Of a DNA stretch of 64,000 nt, positions 1 to 7,386 are shown piece after piece (within the stretch, counting starts at the first letter, position 1; each line of letters starts with the position of its first letter). The stretch lies in assembly GCF_002119665.1 (NCBI RefSeq), contig NZ_CP021111.1, positions 496,001 to 560,000 on the forward strand. Direction: 5' to 3'. Made by a program: the position numbers and the translations under genes. Source of the DNA: Bordetella genomosp. 13 (GTDB lineage Bacteria; Pseudomonadota; Gammaproteobacteria; Burkholderiales; Burkholderiaceae_B). The notes below the pieces were generated by a model that saw nothing but the letters and a program-made list of their open reading frames with translations, was not told the origin of the DNA and searched no databases.

Positions 1-564
1 CGGGTCGGCCCTGAAGGCGGCCACGACCTCGCGGTCGTGCGAGATGGCGGCCGGCGCCAGGCCATGGGGTACGCGCACGTCGGGATAGCGCAGGGCCAGC
101 CAGGTGAGGGCCGGCTTGGTCCATCCGGGCACGCGCACCTGGAACGGAGGCGAGGCCAGGACCAGCCCGGCCAGTTCGGCGCGGCGCTGCAGCGCCAGCC
201 GGGCCGCCACCAGTGCGCCCAGGCTGTGGCCCAGCAGCACCGGCGGCCGGCCCTGGGCGGCGGTCCAGGCTTGCAGTTGCGCCGCGGCGTCGATGACCAG
301 GTCTTCCTGCGTGGCCAGCGTGGCGGGGGCGCCTTCGGAATGGCCATGGCCCCGATGATCGTGCATGCCGACGCGCCAGCCCAGCGCAGCCAGCCGCCGG
401 GCCAGCCGGTCGTAGCGCCCGGCGTGTTCGCTGAGGCCGTGCAGCAGGTAGATGCTGGGCGTACCCGGCCCCGGAAGGGGCGGCGGCACGTGGCCGGCCT
501 GGGGCCACACGTAATTGGCCAGCCGGGTGCCGTCGGGGGCAGGGGTGTAGGATATCGGCGACAA
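1..564 (-). CDS. alpha/beta hydrolase, lysophospholipase/monoacylglycerol lipase type (3' part cut by window edge)
   Basis: Probable serine esterase or lipase of the alpha/beta hydrolase fold. From the start, 188 codons are visible and the frame runs off the left edge, so the Asp and His of the catalytic triad are not seen. Visible landmarks are the oxyanion-hole region HGLSEHAGRY (residues 42-51), a DHRGHG turn (69-74) and the nucleophile elbow GHSLG with Ser114. This pattern is typical of the Hydrolase_4/lysophospholipase group. I chose a TTG start at 564 because GGAGG lies 7 bases upstream and no in-frame ATG occurs earlier. It diverges from the lipoprotein gene at 609. The substrate cannot be told from sequence. 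Confidence 0.8.
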   Translation of the reverse strand, partial: MSPISYTPAPDGTRLANYVWPQAGHVPPPLPGPGTPSIYLLHGLSEHAGRYDRLARRLAALGWRVGMHDHRGHGHSEGAPATLATQEDLVIDAAAQLQAWTAAQGRPPVLLGHSLGALVAARLALQRRAELAGLVLASPPFQVRVPGWTKPALTWLALRYPDVRVPHGLAPAAISHDREVVAAFRADP

Positions 565-608
565 TTCGATGCCTCCTGGAAGTTCCGTCCGGTTGGGACA
601 GCGTAGCC

Positions 609-1157
609 ATGATTTCAACGCCATTCCGTTTCATGTTGAAGAATTCCATGCGCGCGGCCGCTGCCGCGGCGGTGCTGCTGCTGGCCGCGTGCTCGCCGGA
701 ATACAACTGGCGCGAACTGGACGTGGCTGATGGCCGTGTGCGCGCCGCTTTCCCGGCACGAGTGCAGACAGAGACCCGCGAACTGGCGCTGGGCGGGCAG
801 TCGTTGCAGTTTTCGCTGACCGCCGCCCAGGTGAACCGGGCCGTCTATGCGGTGGGCTATGCCCCGCTGCCGCCCGGCGTAGCGGGCGATGCGGCGGCCA
901 GCCAGGACCTGGCCCGCGCGCTGGTGCAATCGCTGCATGCCAACCTGGGCCGCGACGCGCCGGAGGCCATGCCGTCTTATGGCCACGACATCGAGGTCCA
1001 TGGCGAGGCGGTGAACGGCGGGCCGCCCAGCTGGCTGCTGGCGCGCGTCTGGGTGGCCGACGGCATGCTGATAGAAGCCGTGGCGGCGGGCGCCGAGGAC
1101 AGGCTGGATGGCGACAAGGCGCGCGAATTCATCGATGGGGTCCGGGTGCATCAGTGA
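609..1157 (+). CDS. putative lipoprotein of unknown function
   Basis: A hydrophobic Ala/Leu-rich leader ends in the lipobox LAAC, with Cys28 counted from the ATG at 609. The product should therefore be a lipid-anchored envelope protein. In-frame ATGs at 609, 633 and 648 are all possible. The last has GAAG about 7 bases upstream and gives a compact 14-residue signal, so the mature protein is the same whichever is used. The mature part of about 155 residues has no motif I recognise. Its 3' end overlaps the convergent LuxR-type gene by 29 bases. Function unknown. Confidence 0.7.
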   Translation: MISTPFRFMLKNSMRAAAAAAVLLLAACSPEYNWRELDVADGRVRAAFPARVQTETRELALGGQSLQFSLTAAQVNRAVYAVGYAPLPPGVAGDAAASQDLARALVQSLHANLGRDAPEAMPSYGHDIEVHGEAVNGGPPSWLLARVWVADGMLIEAVAAGAEDRLDGDKAREFIDGVRVHQ

Positions 1158-1494
1158 TCGACCCCAGCAGGCCTTGCCGCAGCGCCGCCGCCACCGCGGC
1201 GCGGCGGGTACGCACGCCCAGCTTGCCGCAGGCCTTCTTCAGGTGGAAGTTCACCGTGTGCTCGCTCAGGCCCAGTATCAGGGCGGTTTCCCAGCTGGTC
1301 TTGCCCGCGGCCGCCCAATGCAGGCACGCCAGTTCGCGCGCGGACAGCGGCTTGGGCGGCAAGTCGTCGGCGGGCGGTGCGAGGATCAGGGGCATGCGGC
1401 GCATGCGCGCATCATGTACCGCCGGTCCCTGGCGCGCCCAGCAATCATTCAGCGCGGCATTGCCGCCGCAATTTTCGTTCGAATAATCAGGCAA
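1129..1494 (-). CDS. short LuxR/GerE-type HTH DNA-binding protein
   Basis: The C-terminal 65 residues form a LuxR/GerE helix-turn-helix: LSARELACLHWAAAGKT, then the recognition helix near SEHTVNFHLKKACGKLG. There is no room for an autoinducer-binding or receiver domain, so this is a stand-alone HTH protein of up to 121 residues. The longest frame begins with TTG at 1494. In-frame ATGs at 1404 and 1395 would give about 92 residues and may be the true start. The TTG lies 2 bases from the divergent AEC transporter start at 1497, which makes it a candidate local regulator. It could also be the remnant of a larger LuxR protein. Confidence 0.6.
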   Translation of the reverse strand: MPDYSNENCGGNAALNDCWARQGPAVHDARMRRMPLILAPPADDLPPKPLSARELACLHWAAAGKTSWETALILGLSEHTVNFHLKKACGKLGVRTRRAAVAAALRQGLLGSITDAPGPHR

Positions 1495-1496
1495 TC

Positions 1497-2387
1497 ATGC
1501 TCGAGGTCGCGCAGTTCTATTGGTACATGTTGGGGATGATGGCGCCGCTGCTGTTCTGTGTGGGCATCGGCGTGTATTGGGGCAAGCGCAACCATCCGTT
1601 CGGAGGCGCCTTCGCCACCACGCTGGTCACCTCCGTCACGACCCCGGCGCTGGTATTCCACACCTTCACCACCACCCAGCTGGACAACGCCACACTGGTC
1701 GACATCGCGGCGGGCTCGCTGCTGGCCCTGCTGGTGTGCGGGCTGTTGTGCGCGGCGGGACTGCGGCTGGCCGGACTGCCCGTGCGCAAGCTGCTGCCCA
1801 CCGCCATGATGCCCAATGCCGGCAACCTGGGGCTGCCCATTTCGCACATGGCGTTCGGCGATGCGGGGCTGTCCGTGGCGGTGGCCTTCTTCGCCATCAG
1901 TTCGTTCGTGATGCATACCGTCGGCGTCAGGCTGGTGGCCGACTCGGGCACCAACCGCGCGTGGCGCAGCCCGGTGCTGCTGGCGGCGCTTGCCGCCGTG
2001 GGCCTGCGCGCGCTGGGCATCCCCGTGCCTGCGTGGGTGATCGAAACGGCCAGCATGCTGGGCGCCGTCACCGTTCCCCTGATGCTGATCAGCCTGGGGC
2101 ACGCGCTGGCGATCATTCCCTCCAAAGGCCTGCGCAGCGGCGCCACCGTGGCGGGACTGCGCCTGACGCTGGGCGTGGCGTCGGGCTATGTCGTGGTGCT
2201 GGCGCTGGGGCTCGGCCCCGCATTGGGCGGTGCGCTGGCGCTGCAGATGGCCATGCCCTGCGCGGTGGTCAGCTACATGTACGCGCAGCGTTACACAGAC
2301 CTGGGCGATACGGCGGCCGGCGCCGTGCTGGTGTCCACGGTGGTGTTCCTGGGGGCGGCGCCGGTGCTGTTGTGGCTGATGAAGTAG
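1497..2387 (+). CDS. AEC-family (auxin efflux carrier) transporter
   Basis: A 296-residue integral membrane protein of about ten hydrophobic segments. It carries the AEC/malonate-carrier signature MPNAGNLGLPI in the first half and a mirror-image second half (MLGAVTVPLMLISLG), as expected for this bile/arsenite/riboflavin-type fold. Members export or import organic acids such as malate or malonate; the substrate here is unknown. The frame is open further upstream, but only the ATG at 1497 is followed by a membrane-like N-terminus (MLEVAQFYWYMLG). The ribosome site is weak (CAGG, 4 bases away). It is transcribed toward the sulfolactate operon. Confidence 0.8.
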   Translation: MLEVAQFYWYMLGMMAPLLFCVGIGVYWGKRNHPFGGAFATTLVTSVTTPALVFHTFTTTQLDNATLVDIAAGSLLALLVCGLLCAAGLRLAGLPVRKLLPTAMMPNAGNLGLPISHMAFGDAGLSVAVAFFAISSFVMHTVGVRLVADSGTNRAWRSPVLLAALAAVGLRALGIPVPAWVIETASMLGAVTVPLMLISLGHALAIIPSKGLRSGATVAGLRLTLGVASGYVVVLALGLGPALGGALALQMAMPCAVVSYMYAQRYTDLGDTAAGAVLVSTVVFLGAAPVLLWLMK

Positions 2388-2411
2388 GGCGCCGCCGCGG
2401 CGGGGCCGCGA

Positions 2412-2429
2412 CGGCCGTTGGCCGCTTTT
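2412..2429 (+). terminator. weak candidate terminator after the AEC transporter gene
   Basis: A CGGCC/GGCCG stem of 5 bp with a GTT loop is followed by CTTTTC, 25 bases after the AEC stop codon. The stem is short, so this is only a candidate. It sits in the convergent gap of 81 bases before comC. Confidence 0.3.
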
Positions 2430-2468
2430 CGTAAAGGCGCGCGGAAACCGGCGGCGCCGGCGTACGGC

Positions 2469-3479
2469 TTAGGAGGCCTGCCCGGCAAGCTCGCGGATCT
2501 GCTTCAGCAGCGCATCGGGCACGTCGATGCCGTCGGCCTGCGCGGCACGGGCCAATTCGCCGCGGCGCGCGCCGGGCAGGCGCACGCCCTCGTCCTCCAG
2601 CATGGCGCCGATCAGCGTCTCGACGCGATCCAGGAACACCTCGCGGCCGGCCAGCGCGTCCGGGTCGATGACCAGGAAGGCCTGGCCGATGCGCGGCCGG
2701 TTGCCCGTATCGCTGAAGAACGAATCGGCCTCGAAGCCGAATTGCGCCCCCGTCAGCGCGCACACCAGCAGCTCGACCACCAATGCCAGCATGGCTCCCT
2801 TGACGCCGCCGGCGGGCAGCATGCTGCCCGCCAGACCCGCCTTGGGATCGGTGGTGGGGCGGCCCTGGTCGTCCAGCGCCCAGCCTTCGGGGATGGGCTT
2901 GCCGTCGCGGGCCGCCACCATCAACTTGCCGCGCGCCACGGCGGACAACGACAGGTCGATGAGCAGCGGTTCTCCATCGCGGCGCGGGAAGGCGGCGGCG
3001 ATGGGGTTGGTGCCGAACAGCGCACGCCTGCCGCCCCAGGCCGGCATGGCGGCCGGCGAGTTGCTGAAGGCCAGGCCCACCATGCCCGCCTGCGCCACCG
3101 CCTCGAGATGCAGGCCGGCCGCGCCGAAGTGATGGCTGTTGGTCACGCCGGCGAACGCCGCGCCCAGCTGGCGCGCGCGTTCGATCGCCTGGCGGATGGC
3201 CAGCGCGCAGGCCGGAAAGGCCAGGCCGTCGGCGGCATCCACCAGCAGGGCCGCACCGCGCTCATGCGTGACCGCGGGCTGCGCCATGCCCGCGGCGCGG
3301 CCGTTGCGCAGATGCGCAGCGTAAGAGGGCACGCGCGACACGCCATGCGAGGCCAGGCCCTGCGCGTCGGCGCGCACCAGCGCGTGCGCCGTGCTGTCGG
3401 CCATGTCGGGACCGGCGCCGCTGGCGGCCAGGGCCTGCGCGGCCAGGCGCCGCAATTCGTCGATGGCGATACGTGCCAT
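2469..3479 (-). CDS. comC: Ldh2-family dehydrogenase, probable (R)-sulfolactate dehydrogenase ComC
   Basis: A 336-residue NAD(P)-dependent 2-hydroxyacid dehydrogenase of the malate/L-lactate/sulfolactate dehydrogenase (Ldh2) family. It shows the family's TNSHHFGAAG active-site segment near residue 115 and GGRRALFGTNPIA near 150. Alone the family signature does not fix the substrate. Here it is the last gene of an operon with suyA, suyB and an SlcC-like dehydrogenase, the set known from Chromohalobacter salexigens, where ComC reduces 3-sulfopyruvate to (R)-sulfolactate for cleavage by SuyAB. Assignment as ComC is therefore inference from context. Start ATG at 3479, 60 bases after the slcC stop. 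Confidence 0.75.
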   Translation of the reverse strand: MARIAIDELRRLAAQALAASGAGPDMADSTAHALVRADAQGLASHGVSRVPSYAAHLRNGRAAGMAQPAVTHERGAALLVDAADGLAFPACALAIRQAIERARQLGAAFAGVTNSHHFGAAGLHLEAVAQAGMVGLAFSNSPAAMPAWGGRRALFGTNPIAAAFPRRDGEPLLIDLSLSAVARGKLMVAARDGKPIPEGWALDDQGRPTTDPKAGLAGSMLPAGGVKGAMLALVVELLVCALTGAQFGFEADSFFSDTGNRPRIGQAFLVIDPDALAGREVFLDRVETLIGAMLEDEGVRLPGARRGELARAAQADGIDVPDALLKQIRELAGQAS

Positions 3480-3539
3480 GGATGGGTGCTCCGTATGCGT
3501 TGAGGATGGGACGCGCGGACCCGCCCGGGCCCGGCGGGA

Positions 3540-4472
3540 TCAGATCGGCTGCCCGAGCACCTCGGCCACGCGCCGCGCCACCAGCGTCGAGACGCGCACG
3601 TTGGCCTCTTCGGTCAGGCCGGCGATGTGCGGAGTGAGGACCACGTTCGGCGCGTCGGCCAGCGGGCTGCCGGCCGGCAGCGGCTCCTGGCCGAACACGT
3701 CGATCGCGGCGCCGCGCAGCGCGCCGCTGCGCAGGGCCGCGGCCAGTGCGGCTTCGTCCACGATGCCGCCGCGTGCGGTGTTGACCAGCACGGCTCCGCG
3801 CTTCATGCGGGCCAGCCGGGCGGCGTCGAACAGCGCCGCGGTCTGCTGCGTCAACGGCAGGTGCAGGCTGATGGCATCGCACTCGGCCAGCAGCGCGTCC
3901 AGCGCCATCGGCCGCACGCCGGTTTCCTTCCAGGCCGGCGCGTGGTCGGGCAGCAGGGGATCGTGCGCCGCGACCCGCATGTCGAGCCCTTGCGCCAGCC
4001 GCGCCGTCAGCCGGCCGATGCCGCCGAAGCCCACGATGCCCAGCGTGCGGTTCTCGGCCTCGAGTCCCGCGGACAGCGCATTGCGCGGCCACTGGCCCGC
4101 CGCCACTGAAGCGCTGTGCGTATACGCGCCGCGCAGCAGCATCAACACCGTGGCCACCACATACTCGGCCACGGCGCGCGCGTTCGCGCCCGTGGCAGGC
4201 AGGACCTGCACGTTGCGCGCCGCGCAGCCGGGCACGTCGATGTTGTCCAGCCCCACGCCCAGCCGGCCCACCGCCCGCAGCCGCGGCGCCGCCTCCAGCA
4301 GCGCGGCGTCGACCTGGGTGCGGTTGCGCACGATCAGCGCATCCGCGTCGGCACAGCTCGCCAGCAGCGCCTCGCGCCGGTCGACCAGGTCGGGTTCGTA
4401 GCGTACGGTGTAGCGGGCGGCCAACGCCGCGACGGCGGCTTCGTCCATGAATTCGGAGATGACGATGAGCAT
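3540..4472 (-). CDS. slcC: D-isomer 2-hydroxyacid dehydrogenase, probable (S)-sulfolactate dehydrogenase SlcC
   Basis: A 310-residue member of the D-3-phosphoglycerate dehydrogenase-like family. The Rossmann motif GFGGIG is at residues 148-153 with an acidic residue (Asp171) after the second strand. Catalytic Arg234 (TARGG), Glu263 and His282 (TPHIAG) are all present. There is no ACT regulatory domain, so it is not a full-length SerA. Next to suyAB and comC the best reading is SlcC, which oxidises (S)-sulfolactate to sulfopyruvate with NAD. The frame continues far upstream through the preceding gene, but that part is an out-of-frame shadow of the Bug receptor; the ATG at 4472 gives a standard N-terminus. 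Confidence 0.75.
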   Translation of the reverse strand: MLIVISEFMDEAAVAALAARYTVRYEPDLVDRREALLASCADADALIVRNRTQVDAALLEAAPRLRAVGRLGVGLDNIDVPGCAARNVQVLPATGANARAVAEYVVATVLMLLRGAYTHSASVAAGQWPRNALSAGLEAENRTLGIVGFGGIGRLTARLAQGLDMRVAAHDPLLPDHAPAWKETGVRPMALDALLAECDAISLHLPLTQQTAALFDAARLARMKRGAVLVNTARGGIVDEAALAAALRSGALRGAAIDVFGQEPLPAGSPLADAPNVVLTPHIAGLTEEANVRVSTLVARRVAEVLGQPI

Positions 4473-4525
4473 TAGCGATGTTCCTGGAATGAGCGGGGGC
4501 GGGAGGGCTTGCGGGCTTGCCCCGC

Positions 4526-5533
4526 TCACGCGGCCTGGATCCCGGCCTCCTTGATGATCTTGCTCCAGCGTTGTACCTCGGCTTGCAGATACTTGCTGAA
4601 TTCGGCCGGGCCGCGCGGCTGCGGAATGAAGCCGAGCTTGACCATGGCCTGCTGCATCTCGGGCTTGCGCATCTCGGCCGCGATGGCCTCGCCCGCCTGC
4701 TTCGCCACGTCGGCCGGCAGGCCCGCCGGCGCCATCACGCCGGTGAAGTTCTCGACGATCAGGTCCGGGATGCCCGCTTCGGCAACCGTCGGCACGTCGG
4801 GCAGGTCGGGACTGCGCTGCTTCGTCGTCACGGCCAGGGCCCGCAGCGCGCCGCCCTGCACGTGGGCGAGCGATTCGGGGTAGTTGGAAAAGATCACGTC
4901 CACGTGGCCGCCCATCAGGTCCGTCAGCGAAGGTGCGCCGCCCTTGTAGGGCACGTGCATCAGCTTCGTGCCGGTCAGCTTCTGGTACAGCGCCAAGGTC
5001 AGATGCGGCGGCGTGCCGTTGCCGCTGGAGGCGGCAGCCAGCTTGCCGTTCTCCGCCGCCTTGCGCAGGTCCGCCATGGTCTTGATGGGACTCTTTGCGT
5101 TGACCACCACCATCATGGTGGACGAGGCCAGTCCGGCCAGCGGCGTCAGGTCCTTCAGCAGGTCGTAGCCCGCCTTGCCTTCGAACAGCGTGGCATTGGC
5201 CGCGTGCGACAGCGTGATGGCCAGCCACGTGTAGCCGTCGGGCTGGGCGCGCGCCACGAAGGCCGCGCCGATGTTGGCATTGCCGCCCGGCTTGTTCTCG
5301 ATGACGACGTTCCAGCGCCGCGCGTCGTTCAGCGCCTTGGCCACGTTGCGCGCGGCCACGTCGGTCAACCCGCCGGGCGGGAATGGCACGACATAGTTGA
5401 CGGGCTGCGCGGGCCATTTGCCCTGCGCCAGGCTGGCGCCCGTGGGCAGGATGCCCAGCAGGCCAGCGGCGGCGCCGGCGCACAGCGTCTGGCGGCGGCG
5501 GATATCGACGGGCGTCTCGGTATTGCGTTGCAT
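4526..5533 (-). CDS. Bug-family (TctC-like) periplasmic solute receptor
   Basis: A 335-residue extracytoplasmic receptor of the tripartite tricarboxylate transporter type. It has an N-terminal signal with twin arginines (IRRRQTLCAGAAAG) ending near ASLAQG, then the typical Bug features VPFPPGGLTD, KPGGNANIG and VPYKGGAP. Bug receptors are greatly expanded in Bordetella and bind carboxylated ligands. Sitting between suyB and slcC it is a good candidate for the sulfolactate (or related C3 sulfonate) receptor, but no TctA/TctB membrane partners are in the window. ATG at 5533 is preceded by GAGGAAGGC, a strong ribosome site; longer upstream starts are less likely. Confidence 0.85.
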   Translation of the reverse strand: MQRNTETPVDIRRRQTLCAGAAAGLLGILPTGASLAQGKWPAQPVNYVVPFPPGGLTDVAARNVAKALNDARRWNVVIENKPGGNANIGAAFVARAQPDGYTWLAITLSHAANATLFEGKAGYDLLKDLTPLAGLASSTMMVVVNAKSPIKTMADLRKAAENGKLAAASSGNGTPPHLTLALYQKLTGTKLMHVPYKGGAPSLTDLMGGHVDVIFSNYPESLAHVQGGALRALAVTTKQRSPDLPDVPTVAEAGIPDLIVENFTGVMAPAGLPADVAKQAGEAIAAEMRKPEMQQAMVKLGFIPQPRGPAEFSKYLQAEVQRWSKIIKEAGIQAA

Positions 5534-5738
5534 GCCTTCCTCCTCGTGTGGAAAAACGCCCGGGCTGACCGGCCCTGCTCCGCTGTGCTGCCGCGGGGCG
5601 ATACCGCGCCCGGGTCTGCTGTCGTGGCCGCGCATGGGCGCGCGGACCTACGGGTCTTCGTCTCGTCGCTCGCGGCGGCGGGCCGGCCCGGATCTGGCGT
5701 CCCGGTTCCGGCGGCCGCGGCAGTTGCCTGCGTGAAGA
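5534..5738. other. 205-base gap inside the sulfolactate operon
   Basis: GC-rich non-coding gap between suyB and the Bug receptor gene. It is longer than the other gaps of the operon (35 to 60 bases). I see no conserved small gene and no clear promoter in it; it may hold an internal promoter or a processing site. Confidence 0.4.
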
Positions 5739-6914
5739 TCAGGCGCTTTCGAACAGGCGCGTCAGCACGAACTCGCGATGGCCCAGCGCCTCGGCGGCGG
5801 TCCACCGTCCGTTGGCCGTGGCCAGCATGCATTCCAGCAGCTTGTCGCCTGCCTGGTCCAGGTCGATCTCGCGCTGGAGCAGGCCCGAGGTATCCACGTC
5901 GATGTGTTCCGCCATGGTGCGCACCGTGCGCGGATTGGCGCAGATCTTGATGACGGGCAGGATGGGGTTGCCGATGACGTTGCCCTGGCCCGTGGGGAAG
6001 AAGTGCACCGCGTAGCCCGAGGCCGCGCACAGGGTGACCATCTCGGCCGCGGCCGACGACGAGTCCATGAACCACAGGCCCTTGTGGTCGGGGATCTCGG
6101 CCTTGTCCAGCACGCCGTCGATGCGGCACTTCTTGCCGATCTTCTGGATGTTCCCCATGGCCTTTTCCTCGATGGTGGTGAGGCCGCCGGCGATGTTCCC
6201 CTTGGTGGGCTGCGATTCCGAGAGATCGCTGGTCTTCCAGCGGTCGATCATCTGCTGGTAGCGGTTGAACATGAACATGAAGCGCTCGCGCACGGCGTCG
6301 TCGGCGCAGCGCGCCGCCACGATGTGCTCGCCGCCGGTCAGTTCCGAGGTCTCGCCGAACACCAGCGTGGTGTCCAGTTCGTACAGCTTGTCGAAGGCAT
6401 TGCCCACGGTGGGATTGGCGCCGCAGCCCGAGGTGGTGTCGGACTCGCCGCACTTGGTGGATACCCACAGGTCGGAGATGGGACATTCGACACGGCGCAG
6501 CGCCGTGGCGTAGTGCACGAATTCCTTGGCCTGGCGCGAGGCGCGCATGATGGTGTCGTGGTCGCCGTGCAGTTCGATGCTGAAGCCGGCCACCGGTTTG
6601 CCCGTGGCGGCGATGCCGTCGACCACGCGCTTGGTCCAGCCTTCCTCGATGCCGATGACGATGACGGCCGCCACGTTGGGATTGCATCCCGTGCCTATCA
6701 GCGTGCGGAAGTGCAGTTCCAGGTCTTCGCCGAACTGCAGCCGGCCGTACGGATGGGGCAGGGCCATCGTGCCCTTGATGTTGTTGGCCACGGCCTCGGC
6801 CGCGGCGTTGGAGATGTCGTCCACGGGCAGCACGATGACGTGGTTGCGCACGCCGACGCGGCCGTTGTCGCGGCGGTAGCCGTGGAAGGTGGTGGAGCGG
6901 TTGACGATAGCCAT
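5739..6914 (-). CDS. suyB: UxaA-family sulfo-lyase large subunit, probable (R)-sulfolactate sulfo-lyase SuyB
   Basis: A 391-residue protein (about 42 kDa) of the altronate/galactarate dehydratase (UxaA C-terminal) family, with family motifs RNHVIVLP near residue 26, GTGCNPN near 76 and TKCGESD/SGCGANP near 150-165. These cysteines are candidate iron ligands. The small N-terminal domain is encoded separately just upstream, the arrangement described for SuyA plus SuyB, which cleave (R)-sulfolactate to pyruvate and sulfite. Size and the dehydrogenase neighbours favour SuyB over altronate dehydratase. ATG at 6914. An altronate, galactarate or other hydroxyacid lyase cannot be excluded by sequence alone. 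Confidence 0.78.
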   Translation of the reverse strand: MAIVNRSTTFHGYRRDNGRVGVRNHVIVLPVDDISNAAAEAVANNIKGTMALPHPYGRLQFGEDLELHFRTLIGTGCNPNVAAVIVIGIEEGWTKRVVDGIAATGKPVAGFSIELHGDHDTIMRASRQAKEFVHYATALRRVECPISDLWVSTKCGESDTTSGCGANPTVGNAFDKLYELDTTLVFGETSELTGGEHIVAARCADDAVRERFMFMFNRYQQMIDRWKTSDLSESQPTKGNIAGGLTTIEEKAMGNIQKIGKKCRIDGVLDKAEIPDHKGLWFMDSSSAAAEMVTLCAASGYAVHFFPTGQGNVIGNPILPVIKICANPRTVRTMAEHIDVDTSGLLQREIDLDQAGDKLLECMLATANGRWTAAEALGHREFVLTRLFESA

Positions 6915-6949
6915 GGTGTGGATCCTGTGTGGGGTGGACGGGGCGCGGC

Positions 6950-7231
6950 TTACCAGCGCTTGGTCTTGATGTTGTGCACGTGGGCGTGCTGGCCGGCCTG
7001 GATCGGCGCCACCACCTTGCCTATGTCCTCCCCGTACTTGAAGACCGTGTCCCCCACCGACATGTCGGACAGGGCCACCTTGTGGCCGATGGGGATGTCC
7101 TGGCGTGCGCGGACCTGGATGACCCGGTCCTCGTCCATGATCCAGGCATTGAGTTCGGTGCCCGCGGTCAGGCCCTCGACCACGACGACCGCCACGGTGT
7201 CCTTGGCGTCGTGCAATACGGCGTGAATCAT
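6950..7231 (-). CDS. suyA: UxaA/SAF-domain small subunit, probable SuyA
   Basis: A 93-residue SAF-domain protein matching the N-terminal domain of altronate dehydratase ([17 protein letters not shown], then [11 protein letters not shown]). It is the first gene of the operon and lies 35 bases before suyB. The pair fits the two-subunit sulfolactate sulfo-lyase SuyAB. The ATG at 7231 is preceded by AGGAGGAAACG, an excellent ribosome site. A sigma70-like promoter lies about 50 bases upstream, beside repeats that probably bind the divergent GntR regulator. Confidence 0.78.
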   Translation of the reverse strand: MIHAVLHDAKDTVAVVVVEGLTAGTELNAWIMDEDRVIQVRARQDIPIGHKVALSDMSVGDTVFKYGEDIGKVVAPIQAGQHAHVHNIKTKRW

Positions 7232-7282
7232 CGTTTCCTCCTGAGGTGTGGCGCGGCCGTCCCGCGGCCGGCTGGAGCACGC

Positions 7283-7311
7283 ATCTTAGGTGCCGGTTTG
7301 CGCTAAGTCAA
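7283..7311 (-). promoter_or_regulatory. predicted suyA promoter
   Basis: On the minus strand TTGACT (7306-7311) and TAAGAT (7283-7288) are separated by exactly 17 bases, a near-consensus sigma70 promoter. The predicted start of transcription is near 7276, leaving a 45-base leader before suyA. The -35 element lies next to the operator repeats at 7317-7341, so regulator binding would affect polymerase access. Confidence 0.65.
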
Positions 7312-7326
7312 CTAGATCATATATAT
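7298..7326 (+). promoter_or_regulatory. possible promoter of the GntR gene
   Basis: TTGCGC (7298-7303), a 16-base spacer and TATATA (7320-7325) could drive the divergent regulator. The -10 element lies inside the 12-bp palindrome, so autoregulation is likely. The match is moderate and this is a prediction only. Confidence 0.45.
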
Positions 7327-7341
7327 GACTTGTATGACTTG
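7317..7341. promoter_or_regulatory. operator-like palindrome plus tandem 9-bp repeats between suyA and the GntR gene
   Basis: TCATATATATGA (7317-7328) is a perfect 12-bp palindrome. It overlaps two tandem copies of TATGACTTG (7324-7332 and 7333-7341). A further AAGTCA (7305-7310) is inverted relative to these copies. The AT-rich block stands out in GC-rich DNA and lies between two divergent promoters, as expected for a GntR/HutC-type operator. Confidence 0.6.
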
Positions 7342-7386
7342 AGGGGGCGACGCCCGTGCCGGTACACTGCGGCGATCCGTATCACG

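Noticed and set aside
3540..5483. A 647-residue fusion of the Bug receptor region with the SlcC dehydrogenase
   Set aside because: The N-terminal part is an out-of-frame reading of the receptor gene; only the part from 4472 has homology in that frame.
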